NCBI GenBank assembly: GCA_000695325.1
Contig: AVPN01000798.1
Location: 2,436-25,530, forward strand
Source: Pleurobrachia bachei
Taxonomy: Eukaryota > Ctenophora > Tentaculata > Cydippida > Pleurobrachiidae
Length of the DNA: 23,095 nt
Direction: 5' to 3'
Shown in pieces: positions 1-7,804 of this stretch. Numbering within the stretch: position 1 is the stretch's first letter; each line of letters begins with the position of its first letter. A program made the position numbers and the translations under genes. The notes under the pieces are model-generated. The model was not told the DNA's origin, made no database searches, and was given only the letters and a program-made list of their open reading frames with translations.

Positions 1-140
1 GTTGGTCGATTTTGACCGGCAAAAAGGCAAAATGCTCGCAGAGCTAATCTCTACCACCTCCAACAAACTTGTCCAATTCTGATTCTGTCCACTCTCACTT
101 TAATTGTTAGGGTCTACTACTAGGAACTACAGCGGAAATC

Positions 141-672
141 TTGACTATAATGTCAATTTTCGCCACTAGACTCAAAATATGTTCCGTCCACAACTGCCAC
201 AAATTACGTGGAGCCGGAGCAGGTCCACAATCTTTTGTTCAGAACCGTCATTTCCTTGGCTTTACGGGGCTAAGAAAGGAGTGGTGTGATGTTCTTGGAC
301 TAAAAGAGGAAAACCTTAAAAGATCTTGTCCAGTTGTGTGTTTCGACCACTTCCGGATAGAAGACATCAGAAGAACTAAACAACAATACAGGGTGATACC
401 GGGCAGAGGTCCTGTGAATGTGATCAACGGAGAGAGAGGTGAGGAATGTTTTGTTCGTTCTGCTACCTATGTAATATCTCTAACTGTAACGCCTTCCATC
501 AGTTAAATGTGACTACACCCCGCCCAACGGGTTAACTAAATCGATTGTGGAGACGGACCCAGATTCTCCTTTCGTCGATAGAAGGCAAGATGATGAAGAT
601 GATGATGGTGATGAAGATGATGTTGATGATGATGATAATAATGATGGTGACAGTAGATCTATGGGGGGCTAG
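141..672 (+). CDS. THAP zinc-finger protein with acidic C-terminal tail, two exons
   Basis: The first exon (141-438) encodes a THAP-type C2CH zinc finger, a DNA-binding module shared by animal transcription factors and P-element-type transposases. The metal ligands read CSVHNC near the N terminus and CFDHF about 55 residues later, with the conserved Trp in KEWCDVLGL between them and an AVPTIF-like YRVIPGRGP after the His. The donor GTGAGG at 439 leaves phase 1. A 64-nt intron ends at CAG 500-502 and exon 2 (503-672) continues in frame to a TAG. Exon 2 encodes a tail of about 35 residues that is mostly Asp, with some Glu, Asn and Gly. The total is about 155 residues, starting at ATG 141 or ATG 150. 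No transposase domain follows, so it looks like a small host regulator, though a remnant of a THAP transposase is possible. An upstream exon cannot be excluded. The zinc finger is firm; the splice model is inferred. Confidence 0.72.
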
Positions 673-1212
673 CAACGTTTGCCAAAGTAGGAAAACGTTA
701 AAATCTGGGTATCTTTCATTGCTAACAATTCGTAGTTTTAGCGCGCTCGACGGGTTAGGGCTATCCGTTGGGGGCTTGTTTAGGTTTGGTTTGGGGTCAT
801 CGGTTAGGGCTATCGATTCTCTATCAGTTACCGCTTAGTGTACTCAAATTGGCCATGTGGTTGTGTGTACTCTTTTGGTAGTGCGCACCTGTTAAGTCGC
901 TGCAAGGCACCCAGATTATAAGCTCAGATTATAAGCTCAGTACAGCTCAGATTGTTTAAGTTTTAATGAGGAGGCTCGGAAATGTTCAAGGCGTGCACAA
1001 TCAAGTCACGCAAGATGTAGATTTTCGAAACAAGTGAGCTCTCTCTCCCTCTTACTCTTATGCTTCCACACCCATTAAATAATAAATAACATAAGTTTTA
1101 ATCCAGGTGCTTTAAATCAGTATGTTTAGCGCGTTTGCCAATCGACTTACATTTTCGAAGAAAGATTTTAAATTTTAATTCCACTTAATATTCCTCTAAA
1201 TTCCCTAAAGCT
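673..1212. other. Intergenic region between THAP gene and NOSIP, with short direct repeats
   Basis: No convincing gene is seen. Two small direct repeats stand out. One is GGTTAGGGCTATC, present at about 746 and again at about 801, in a G/T-rich stretch. The other is the 13-mer AGATTATAAGCTC, present twice in tandem at about 912-937, followed by a shorter relative. The last 200 bases are AT-rich and should contain the NOSIP promoter, but no clear TATA box is visible. Confidence 0.5.
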
Positions 1213-2043
1213 ATGACACGACACGGTAAAAACGCAACAGCCAGTGCAGTATACTCCTACCACGAGCGACAGAAGGATACAGCTGAAGGTTCTTATGGAA
1301 CTCAATCAGCTCATATTGGCCGGGACAGTGCCCGGAATTTCGATTGCTGTTGTCTCACCCTCCAACCGTGCAAAGACCCGGTAACAACGCAAGAGGGATA
1401 CCTTTTTGAACGGGAGGCAATTCTCACAAACCTTCTTAAACAAAAGAAGAAGATTGCTAAAGCAGAGAAAGCTTACTCGAAGCATCTGAAGGAAAAGTCT
1501 GGAAAATCCTGCCTACCCGTACTACTCAAACACGCCGTTGTCCCAGGGTCGAGGCGATATAAACCAAGGGGAACTGATGTAGTGGACAAATCAAAGCAGC
1601 TTAACAACTTCTGGGTTCCAAACTTGCAGGGACATGCCGTGGAAGAAAGTATCAAAAAACCAGACACAAAAACTTACTGTCCAATCACGGAGAAGCAGCT
1701 CAAACTGAAGGACCTAATTTCGGTTAAATTCACCCCCATGCCCCAGGATAACCAAGGTACAAGCACGATATGTCAGGAAGTGAGGTATATGTGTGCCGTG
1801 ACCCACGATGCCCTTTCGAACGGGTCAACTTGTGTCGTCCTACGGCCAACCGGTAATGTTATAACTCTGGATTGTTACGAGAAGTTAGTTAAGGAAGAAA
1901 TGGTGGAACCGCTCACAGGAGTAAAGCTGAAGGAGAAAGATGTGATTATTTTGAAGAGAGGTTCAACTGGGTATGCGGGGGCTAAGAATACTGGGGAGGA
2001 TTTGGTGGCCAAGAAAAAAGGGGCAGTTTTAATGGCAAACTGA
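1213..2043 (+). CDS. NOSIP: Nitric oxide synthase-interacting protein homologue (NOSIP), single exon
   Basis: The 276-residue product starts MTRHGKN, exactly like vertebrate NOSIP, and keeps the first U-box-like half (FDCCCLTLQPCKDPV followed by EGYLFEREAIL, residues about 44-76), a basic helical linker, and the second U-box-like half (TYCPITEKQLKLKDL, then RYMCAVTHDALSN and TCVVLRPTGNVITL, residues about 150-225). NOSIP is known as an E3 ubiquitin ligase with a split U-box that is linked to pre-mRNA splicing complexes and binds endothelial NO synthase in vertebrates. Human NOSIP is about 301 residues. The shortening here falls in the central linker after residue 90, which is poorly conserved. 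The gene has no introns, unlike the intron-rich genes to its right, so an old retrocopy or simple intron loss is possible. No poly-A tail or flanking repeat supports a recent retrocopy. The frame is fully open and looks functional. Confidence 0.93.
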   Translation: MTRHGKNATASAVYSYHERQKDTAEGSYGTQSAHIGRDSARNFDCCCLTLQPCKDPVTTQEGYLFEREAILTNLLKQKKKIAKAEKAYSKHLKEKSGKSCLPVLLKHAVVPGSRRYKPRGTDVVDKSKQLNNFWVPNLQGHAVEESIKKPDTKTYCPITEKQLKLKDLISVKFTPMPQDNQGTSTICQEVRYMCAVTHDALSNGSTCVVLRPTGNVITLDCYEKLVKEEMVEPLTGVKLKEKDVIILKRGSTGYAGAKNTGEDLVAKKKGAVLMAN

Positions 2044-2067
2044 GACTTTGATATATTTAATATTTTC

Positions 2068-2180
2068 ATCAGGAACCGAGGCTTAGTCCTTTATGACCAG
2101 GAACTAACCGACTATTGGAGTCACGTGATTTAAATAACTCGTTCTGATTGGTTGTTTACTTGTTTTGGTCGGTTCCTGAT
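2068..2180. repeat. 113-bp element with 12-bp terminal inverted repeats
   Basis: ATCAGGAACCGA at 2068-2079 is matched by its perfect reverse complement TCGGTTCCTGAT at 2169-2180. A third, imperfect copy of the motif (CCAGGAACTAACCGA) lies inside near 2098. There is no coding capacity. It looks like a MITE or foldback remnant lying just past the NOSIP stop codon. No clear target-site duplication is visible. A hairpin acting in NOSIP 3' end formation is an alternative reading. Confidence 0.5.
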
Positions 2181-2343
2181 CTTCAGCTTTACCGATCCAG
2201 TACACACTACACAGTGTATAGTGTACACGGACTGTGCCTATACCGACCATTTACTGTTGACAATTACTGATCGATTTAATGACTGCAATCACAGAACGAA
2301 TAGATTTGTACTTTCCTCCTAAAATAGGAACCTATCCTAACGC

Positions 2344-2448
2344 AATTGAACTTGGTAACGCAATTGCCCCTACATTGCGGGAACGCTAAAACGTACCGTA
2401 CTACTTATCGCAATGCTCTATGTAGGGGTAATTTCGTTACCATCAATT
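2344..2448. repeat. Foldback (hairpin) element upstream of the sorbitol dehydrogenase promoter
   Basis: The 21-base arm at 2354-2374 (starts GGTAACGCAATTGCCCC) pairs with 2421-2441 (ends AATTTCGTTACC) with only two mismatches. The pairing continues outward through AATTGA/TCAATT and inward through TTGCG/CGCAA, leaving a loop of roughly 30 bases. There is no coding capacity. It resembles a very short MITE. It sits about 120 bp upstream of the sorbitol dehydrogenase start codon, so it could influence that promoter. Confidence 0.6.
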
Positions 2449-2510
2449 TAATCCCCCCCCCCGAATTTTTTACTCTTTCCAAATTCCATTTACCTCAACC
2501 CCTCATCCCC

Positions 2511-2522
2511 CATATATATAAT
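2511..2522 (+). promoter_or_regulatory. TATA-like box of sorbitol dehydrogenase
   Basis: CATATATATAAT lies about 45-55 bases before the ATG at 2566, with a CT-rich run between them. Spacing and composition fit a TATA box with a very short 5' leader. This is inferred from composition only. Confidence 0.35.
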
Positions 2523-2565
2523 ACCGCAATTAACAACCCCTCCCCCTCTTTATAGCATCATCATC

Positions 2566-3609
2566 ATGTCAAACATTGGTGTAATACTCCACAAGATCCA
2601 AGATATGCGGGTTGAGCCCCTACCTGGGGGTATCCCTACCCCCGCACCTGACGAGGTCCGGCTCCGGATGGGACCCGTCGGTATATGTGGATCGGACCAC
2701 GTGATAACCGTTCGCCCATCGTAACCCCTGAAGTAACAGGCTCTGGGGATGGTTCTTGGTCACGAATCAGCGGGCATTGTAGACAAGGTCGGGAGTGAGG
2801 TGAAGAACCTGAAACCAGGTGATAGGGTGGCGGTTCTCGGACCCCATGGCACAATATGGACACTCCGCACGGACCCTCCGTCCATCAACTTGTGTCCTGA
2901 GATGAAGTTCTGTGCAACTCCTCCAATAGATGGCTCCTTGGCACAGTTTTACTGCCACAAAGCGGCCTTCTGCTACAAACTTCCTGACAATGTTTCTCTT
3001 GATGAAGGAGCGCTTCTTGAGCCTCTGGCAGTGGCAGTTCACGCGTGTCGAAGGGGTAAACTGCGGTTTGGACAGCGTGTTTTGGTGTGTGGAGCTGGTC
3101 CGATTGGTCTGGTGAACTTAATGGTGGCCAAGGCGGGTGGTGCTCAGGTTATGATAACTGATATATCAGAGGGGAGGTTGGAAATGGCACGTGAGTTAGG
3201 GGCAGACCACGTGCATCATGTGACGTCACGTGATGGGAGAGAGGTAGCGGGGCAGGTTGTAGCGCAGTGGGGAGGGTACTCTGATCTAACTATTGAGTGT
3301 ACCGGGGTGGAGTCGAGTGTCCATTGTGGGCTGTGGGCTACCAAACCGGGCGGGTCGTATGTTCAGGTAGGGTACGGTAAAGCAGAGATTAATTTCCCCA
3401 TTGTAGCCGTGGGGATCAGGGAAATTGATATTTATGGGATTTTCCGGTATGCCAATTGTTACCCCGCCGCTCTCAAGCTGGTAGAAAGCGGAGCTGTTAA
3501 TGTTAAAAAGTTGGTCACCCACCGATTTCCACTTGCTGACGCGGTGAAGGCTTTTGAGCTGACTAAAGCTGGAACTGGTGTTAAGGTACTGATCGACTGT
3601 GATAAATAA
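2566..3609 (+). CDS. SORD: Sorbitol dehydrogenase (zinc-type medium-chain dehydrogenase), probable two exons
   Basis: The product matches L-iditol/sorbitol 2-dehydrogenase, a cytosolic tetramer that oxidises sorbitol to fructose with NAD+ in the polyol pathway. Exon 1 (2566-2700, 45 residues) ends with GICGSD, carrying the catalytic-zinc Cys. Exon 2 (2740-3609) begins just before MVLGHESAG with the catalytic His and Glu, then has FCATPPIDGSLAQFY, the Rossmann loop GAGPIG, and TIECTG, FRYANCYPAA and THRFPL typical of the family. The only in-frame join is a 39-nt GT-AG intron at 2701-2739, unusually short and without a pyrimidine tract. Compared with vertebrate SORD about 15 residues (the VHYW..GRIG..FV stretch) are missing at that join. 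The cysteine-bearing lobe after GDRVA is replaced by a stretch with none of the usual cysteines until NLCPE. The predicted length is 334 residues against about 357. The body is clearly SORD, but the N-terminal third may be damaged or mis-assembled, so enzyme activity is uncertain. Confidence 0.8.
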
Positions 3610-3894
3610 ACGTTTAGGGGATTTTGGAACTCTTTTTGAAGTGTGCTTATTTAGAATTTTATTGGGGTTTTAACCGTTTTGAATATGTTTAGTATTTGGC
3701 AGTGAATATGATATATATGTGTAATGTTGTTAGTATTCATTTTTTGTGCAATTTAACTGGTTTTATGACTTTTTAATACTCTCTGAAATCCCTAGATCCC
3801 ACCCTATTTTGCCACGTTTCAAGTTTGATTCTCGACCCCAATTATAATATAGATGACTGCTTATATCACTTAACATCATAACGCATTAACAGAC

Positions 3895-6800
3895 ATGGAT
3901 GACCCGTTGATAAGAGGAATAACAGTTGCAGCAGGGGGTTTACTAGCGGGTGTGGCCATCACAAAAGCCAGCTCAATCTTTACTGATGTAAGTTATTGTT
4001 GTTAGATCTTTTTACTTATGTAAGTTAGTTTTGACGGCTGAGTGGTGTAGTGGTAACAAACTCGCCTCTCATGCAGAAGGTCCCGGGTTCGGGACCCGAC
4101 GCAAGCCGTCTAGTTGACCGAGCTATAAATTGGTACAGCAACTGCTGGAAAATCACACTCCCTTGCACGTATGGTTGGTCGCCAGGCTGCAAGTTTAGTA
4201 TTTCGGTACGGAGTGGCTTAAGACTTAAAATCGGAGATAAGCACCGCAGGCATACCCAATGATTGGGAGAGACCTGGAATTTGATTTTTTGATTGAAGTT
4301 AGAGCTTTTTGTTTTACAGTCGCGCAGATTTCGTATGAAAATAAAAGTTTATTTTTTCTTGGGGGCTGAGCCTCGTCAAAATTTTATATGTTATACAGTT
4401 GGACCCTAATTTAACGGTACGGGGTCCGACTGTGTAGCTTGTTCCGATAGTTAAACTGAAACACACTGTGAAATGAATACGCAGTCCGTTGTTTCATTTT
4501 CATGCAATACGAAGCAAGCACGCGTAAATCATAGAGATCTGAGGTCAGTGCACTTAGTTTATAACTAAGCTCTGCGGAGTCTAAATTATATCCGCATCTC
4601 TTTGTCTCTCTGTCCCCGTTCTATATTTTACATATCTCCCTCGTTGTCTCTCTGTCCCTCTTTCTCTCCCTCGTTGTCTCTCTATCCCTGATCGTTCTCT
4701 GTTTTGCATATCTCCCTTTTTGTCTCTCGGTCCCTCTTTCTCTGCCTCTTTGTCTCTCTGTCTCTCAGTTCCCCGTTCTTTGAATGTTATGACAAGTGGC
4801 TCTAGTGCTCCGTTTTCCATATTCCCTCTTTGAAGAGTTGTTCACACCGTTTTGAAACTGATTTACAGTGTAGTGGTATAAATGCGTTTTATTGACTCAA
4901 CGGTAATGTTTGTTGTGGCCCTGTTAGAGCATAAAACATAAAATTCTAAAGTGACGATGGTGAAAATTCTCGACAGATAAGAGCTTTCAACAAAATGTAT
5001 GTTGTTTTATTTGATATTTGACCTCTATCTCCCCCCTCAGAACTCCGAAGAAGATGTGTTACGAAATGCCGGTTTCCCGAAACAGATAGTGTGTTATGAT
5101 GATAGTCCTGATTTTCTGCGGGGGTACCAGTTTGTTATTGACATTGCTGATATCATGGATATTGGAGCGACAGGTTGGTAGAGAGTGGGTATTTTGGGTA
5201 TTCATTGATATTGGCAAGTATTGGAATATGTTTGCTGATAATTGCTAGATAGTGGAGCTGTCAGCTGCGACAATTAATGTTCTTACTTGATTCTTTTTCC
5301 ATCAATCCCCTGTACAATGCACCGAACCCTGAAAGTGGAACTGTCTCATTCCTCCTTGAAACCAGATTCCAGCCTGAATATCTTCAGAAATCAGAACCTT
5401 AACCCAACTGGGATTTATGTTCGGTTCAGGAATCTGGCACAAACACTTCTACCCGCCCTGGTGCTATCAGTAAGCCGCACCGCAGGCATACCCAATGATT
5501 GGGAGAGACCTGGAATTTGATTTTTTGATTGAAGTTAGAGCTTTTTGTTTTACAGTCGCGCAGATTTCGTATGAAAATAAAAGTTTATTTTTTCTTGGGG
5601 GCTGAGCCTCGTCAAAATTTTATATGTTATACAGTTGGACCCTAATTTAACGGTACGGGGTCCGACTGTGTAGCTTGTTCCGATAGTTAAACTGAAACAC
5701 ACTGTGAAATGAATACGCAGTCCGTTGTTTCATTTTCATGCAATACGAAGCAAGCACGCGTAAATCATAGAGATCTGAGGTCAGTGCACTTAGTTTATAA
5801 CTAAGCTCTGCGGAGTCTAAATTATATCCGCATCTCTTTGTCTCTCTGTCCCCGTTCTATATTTTACATATCTCCCTCGTTGTCTCTCTGTCCCTCTTTC
5901 TCTCCCTCGTTGTCTCTCTATCCCTGATCGTTCTCTGTTTTGCATATCTCCCTTTTTGTCTCTCGGTCCCTCTTTCTCTGCCTCTTTGTCTCTCTGTCTC
6001 TCAGTTCCCCGTTCTTTGAATGTTATGACAAGTGGCTCTAGTGCTCCGTTTTCCATATTCCCTCTTTGAAGAGTTGTTCACACCGTTTTGAAACTGATTT
6101 ACAGTGTAGTGGTATAAATGCGTTTTATTGACTCAACGGTAATGTTTGTTGTGGCCCTGTTAGAGCATAAAACATAAAATTCTAAAGTGACGATGGTGAA
6201 AATTCTCGACAGATAAGAGCTTTCAACAAAATGTATGTTGTTTTATTTGATATTTGACCTCTATCTCCCCCCTCAGAACTCCGAAGAAGATGTGTTACGA
6301 AATGCCGGTTTCCCGAAACAGATAGTGTGTTATGATGATAGTCCTGATTTTCTGCGAGGGTACCAGTTTGTTATTGACATTGCAGATATCATGGATATTG
6401 GAGCGACAGGTTGGTAGAGAGTGGGTATTTTGGGTATTCATTGATATTGGCAAGTATTGGAATATGTTTGCTGATAATTGCTAGATAGTGGAGCTGTCAG
6501 CTGCGACAATTAATGTTCTTACTTGATTCTTTTTCCATCAATCCCCTGTACAATGCACCGAACCCTGAAAGTGGAACTGTCTCATTCCTCCTTGAAACCA
6601 GATTCCAGCCTGAATATCTTCAGAAATCAGAACCTTAACCCAACTGGGATTTATGTTCGGTTCAGGAATCTGGCACAAACACTTCTACCCGCCCTGGTGC
6701 TATCAGTAAGCCGCGGTGACACGGCAAAGATATAGTCGCGCGGCGACGCGCTCTTTGTGTCTCTCTCAGTTCGGATCGCTTTCCAGCGCTTTCTGCTTCA

Positions 6801-6925
6801 TCTCACTGGAGACGTTAGGCAGAGATAATTGTAGCTTCCTGCTTCACACTTCAGTGGGTGTGTATAACTCTGTGATGTTTTGGAGGCCAAAAACAATCGG
6901 TTTGGGTTGCGATAAAATCAGTTGA
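3895..6925 (+). CDS. Unrecognised gene X, copy A, with an internally duplicated exon pair
   Basis: I do not recognise this protein. Exon 1 (3895-3987) encodes 31 residues starting MDDPLIRG with a short hydrophobic Gly/Ala-rich segment (about residues 9-22) that could anchor or target it. Exon 2 (5041-5173) encodes an acidic segment containing YDDSPDFLRGYQF. Exon 3 (5336-5469) contains RNQNLNPTGIY and LAQTLLPALVLS. Exon 4 (6770-6925) ends at TGA 6923-6925. Phases are 0, 1, 0, and the four exons give 171 residues. Exons 2 and 3 occur again at 6277-6409 and 6572-6705 through a tandem duplication, so the full transcript could be E1-E2-E3-E2-E3-E4 (about 260 residues). Synonymous differences from copy B in exon 1 (7 of 7) show that the frame is under selection. 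The exon 3 acceptor (GAAAG before 5336) is weak. Reading through the exon 2 donor would end the protein at GATGW after 78 residues. Confidence 0.6.
4029..4295 (+). mobile_element. tRNA-derived SINE in intron 1 of gene X
   Basis: An RNA polymerase III A box (TGGTGTAGTGG, 4043-4053) and B box (GGTTCGGGACC, 4086-4096) sit at tRNA spacing. Between them, CTCATGC resembles an anticodon loop with CAT. The acceptor and anticodon stems do not pair well, so it is not a working tRNA. An unrelated body of about 190 bases follows. The 7-base repeat AAGTTAG at 4022-4028 and 4296-4302 may be the target-site duplication. The homologous intron of copy B (about 7930-8000) lacks the element. Its 3' end (from 4241) is carried along at the start of the tandem copy at 5477. 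Confidence 0.7.
4396..4432. mobile_element. Hairpin insertion with CAGT ends (pogo/Tc1-like MITE remnant)
   Basis: CAGTTGGACCC (4396-4406) pairs with GGGTCCGACTG (4422-4432). Copy B reads straight through without it (compare about 8056-8066), so an insertion of about 47 bases at a TA is visible. CAGT termini and TA targets are typical of pogo/Tigger-type DNA transposons. The tandem copy has the same hairpin at 5632-5668. A related motif (GTCGGACCCCAATTTACC) occurs in an intron at about 13899. Confidence 0.5.
4590..4775. repeat. CT-rich low-complexity tract in intron 1 of gene X
   Basis: The tract consists of imperfect repeats of TCTCTCTGTCCCTC and TCTCCCTCGTTGTC. It is duplicated at about 5826-6011 and much shorter in copy B (8158-8230), so it has expanded or contracted since the block duplication. 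It makes a long spurious open frame on the minus strand. Confidence 0.75.
5477..6712 (+). repeat. Tandem duplication unit 2 (1236 bp)
   Basis: This is the second unit of the 4241-5476 duplication. It supplies second copies of exon 2 (6277-6409) and exon 3 (6572-6705) of gene X. At its two differences from unit 1 it carries the bases found in the distant copy B exon 2, both third-codon-position changes. Confidence 0.93.
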
Positions 6926-7131
6926 AAATATAATTGTAGATTTTATTAAACCAACATGCAACACTCTTCTCGATCTTCTTCTCCTTCTTCTTCTCCTTCT
7001 TCTTCTTGGAAGCGGTCACCCTGGGGCGGTAAAGAAATCCCTTGGGTTCGCAGGAACACATCCCGTCTCATCTCGGCTTTGGAGCTCTTTCTTTCGCCCA
7101 CTATGAGTTACCAATCTCCGCTCCTCCTCTT

Positions 7132-7516
7132 GTCACGTGATGGGCGAGAGGTAGCGGGGCAGGTTGTGGCACAGTGGGGAGGGTTCTCTGATCTAACCAT
7201 TGAGTGCACCGGGGTGGAATCAAGTGTCCATTGTGGACTGTGGGCTACCAAACCGGGGGGTTCGTATGTACAGGTGGGGTACGGTAAAGCGGAGATTAAT
7301 TTCCCCATTGTAGCTGTTGGCATCAGGGAAATTGATATTTATGGGATTTTCCGGTATGCAAATTGTTATCCCGCCGCTCTTAAGCTGGTGGAAAGCGGGG
7401 CTGTCAATGTTAAAAAGTTGGTGACCCACCGATTTCCACTTGCTGACGCGGTGAAGGCTTTTGAGCTGACAAAAGCTGGAACGGGTGTTAAGGTGCTGAT
7501 CGACTGTGATAAATAA
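7132..7516 (+). pseudogene. 3' fragment of sorbitol dehydrogenase (second copy)
   Basis: It matches the last 125 codons of the SORD gene at 2566-3609, from DGREVAGQVV to the stop, with mostly synonymous differences and a Tyr-to-Phe change (GGYSD to GGFSD). The catalytic-zinc half and most of the Rossmann fold are absent. It begins abruptly at the duplication join, so it cannot make the enzyme. An open frame from 6956 runs through the join and looks like a fusion protein, but the part before 7132 is the copied region downstream of the minus-strand gene. Confidence 0.85.
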
Positions 7517-7804
7517 ACGTTTAGGGGTGATCAACCCTTTTTTGAAGTGTGCTTGTTTAGAATTTTATTGGGATTTTAACCGTTTTGAATATGTTTAGTA
7601 TTTACTATTTGGCAGTGAATATTGTATGTGTAAGTATTCATTTTTTGTGCAATCTAACTGGTTTTATGACTTTTTAATGCCCTCTAAAATCCCTATAAAC
7701 CCTACCCTATTTTGCCATGTTTCCAGATTCAAGTTTGATTCTCGACCCCAATTATAATATAGATGACTGCTTATATCACTTAACATCATAACGCATTAAC
7801 AGAT

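Larger units (their letters stand above)
4241..5476 (+). repeat. Tandem duplication unit 1 (1236 bp, exons 2-3 of gene X)
   Basis: It is repeated head to tail at 5477-6712 with only two differences that I could find (5121 G/A and 5148 T/A). The unit runs from the 3' part of the SINE through exons 2 and 3 into the start of intron 3. The join has a 2-base GC microhomology. Confidence 0.93.
3225..7131 (+). repeat. Segmental tandem duplication, left block (SORD 3' end, gene X, 3' end of the minus-strand neighbour)
   Basis: This block is homologous to 7132-9320 in the same order and orientation: the last 125 codons of SORD, all exons of gene X, and 0.2 kb matching the region downstream of the minus-strand amidohydrolase gene. 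The join at 7131/7132 passes from the copy of that region (CTCCTCCTCTT) straight into SORD at GTCACGTGATGGG. The left block is longer because of a nested 1236-bp tandem duplication, a SINE, a small hairpin insertion and an expanded CT-rich intron tract. Coding differences from the right block are mostly synonymous. Confidence 0.88.

Noticed and set aside
545-838. Met/Lys-rich frame
   Set aside because: It is the wrong frame of the GATGATGAAGAT run, which encodes the acidic tail of the THAP protein in the frame continuous with exon 1.
4036-4107. Functional tRNA gene (CAT-like anticodon)
   Set aside because: A and B boxes are present, but the acceptor, D and anticodon stems pair poorly and a SINE body follows.
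4581-4820. Minus-strand frame rich in Arg/Glu repeats (also at 5817-6056)
   Set aside because: It is a by-product of the CT-rich low-complexity intron tract and collapses in the copy B intron.
5270-5395. Alternative exon 3 frame containing NAPNPESG
   Set aside because: A stop interrupts this frame in copy B, while the other frame stays open in all copies.
6956-7516. Open frame joining a Ser-rich N terminus to the C-terminal part of sorbitol dehydrogenase
   Set aside because: It spans the join of the block duplication. The Ser-rich part is the antisense of a GAA-rich region downstream of the minus-strand gene, and no start or promoter supports a fusion gene.
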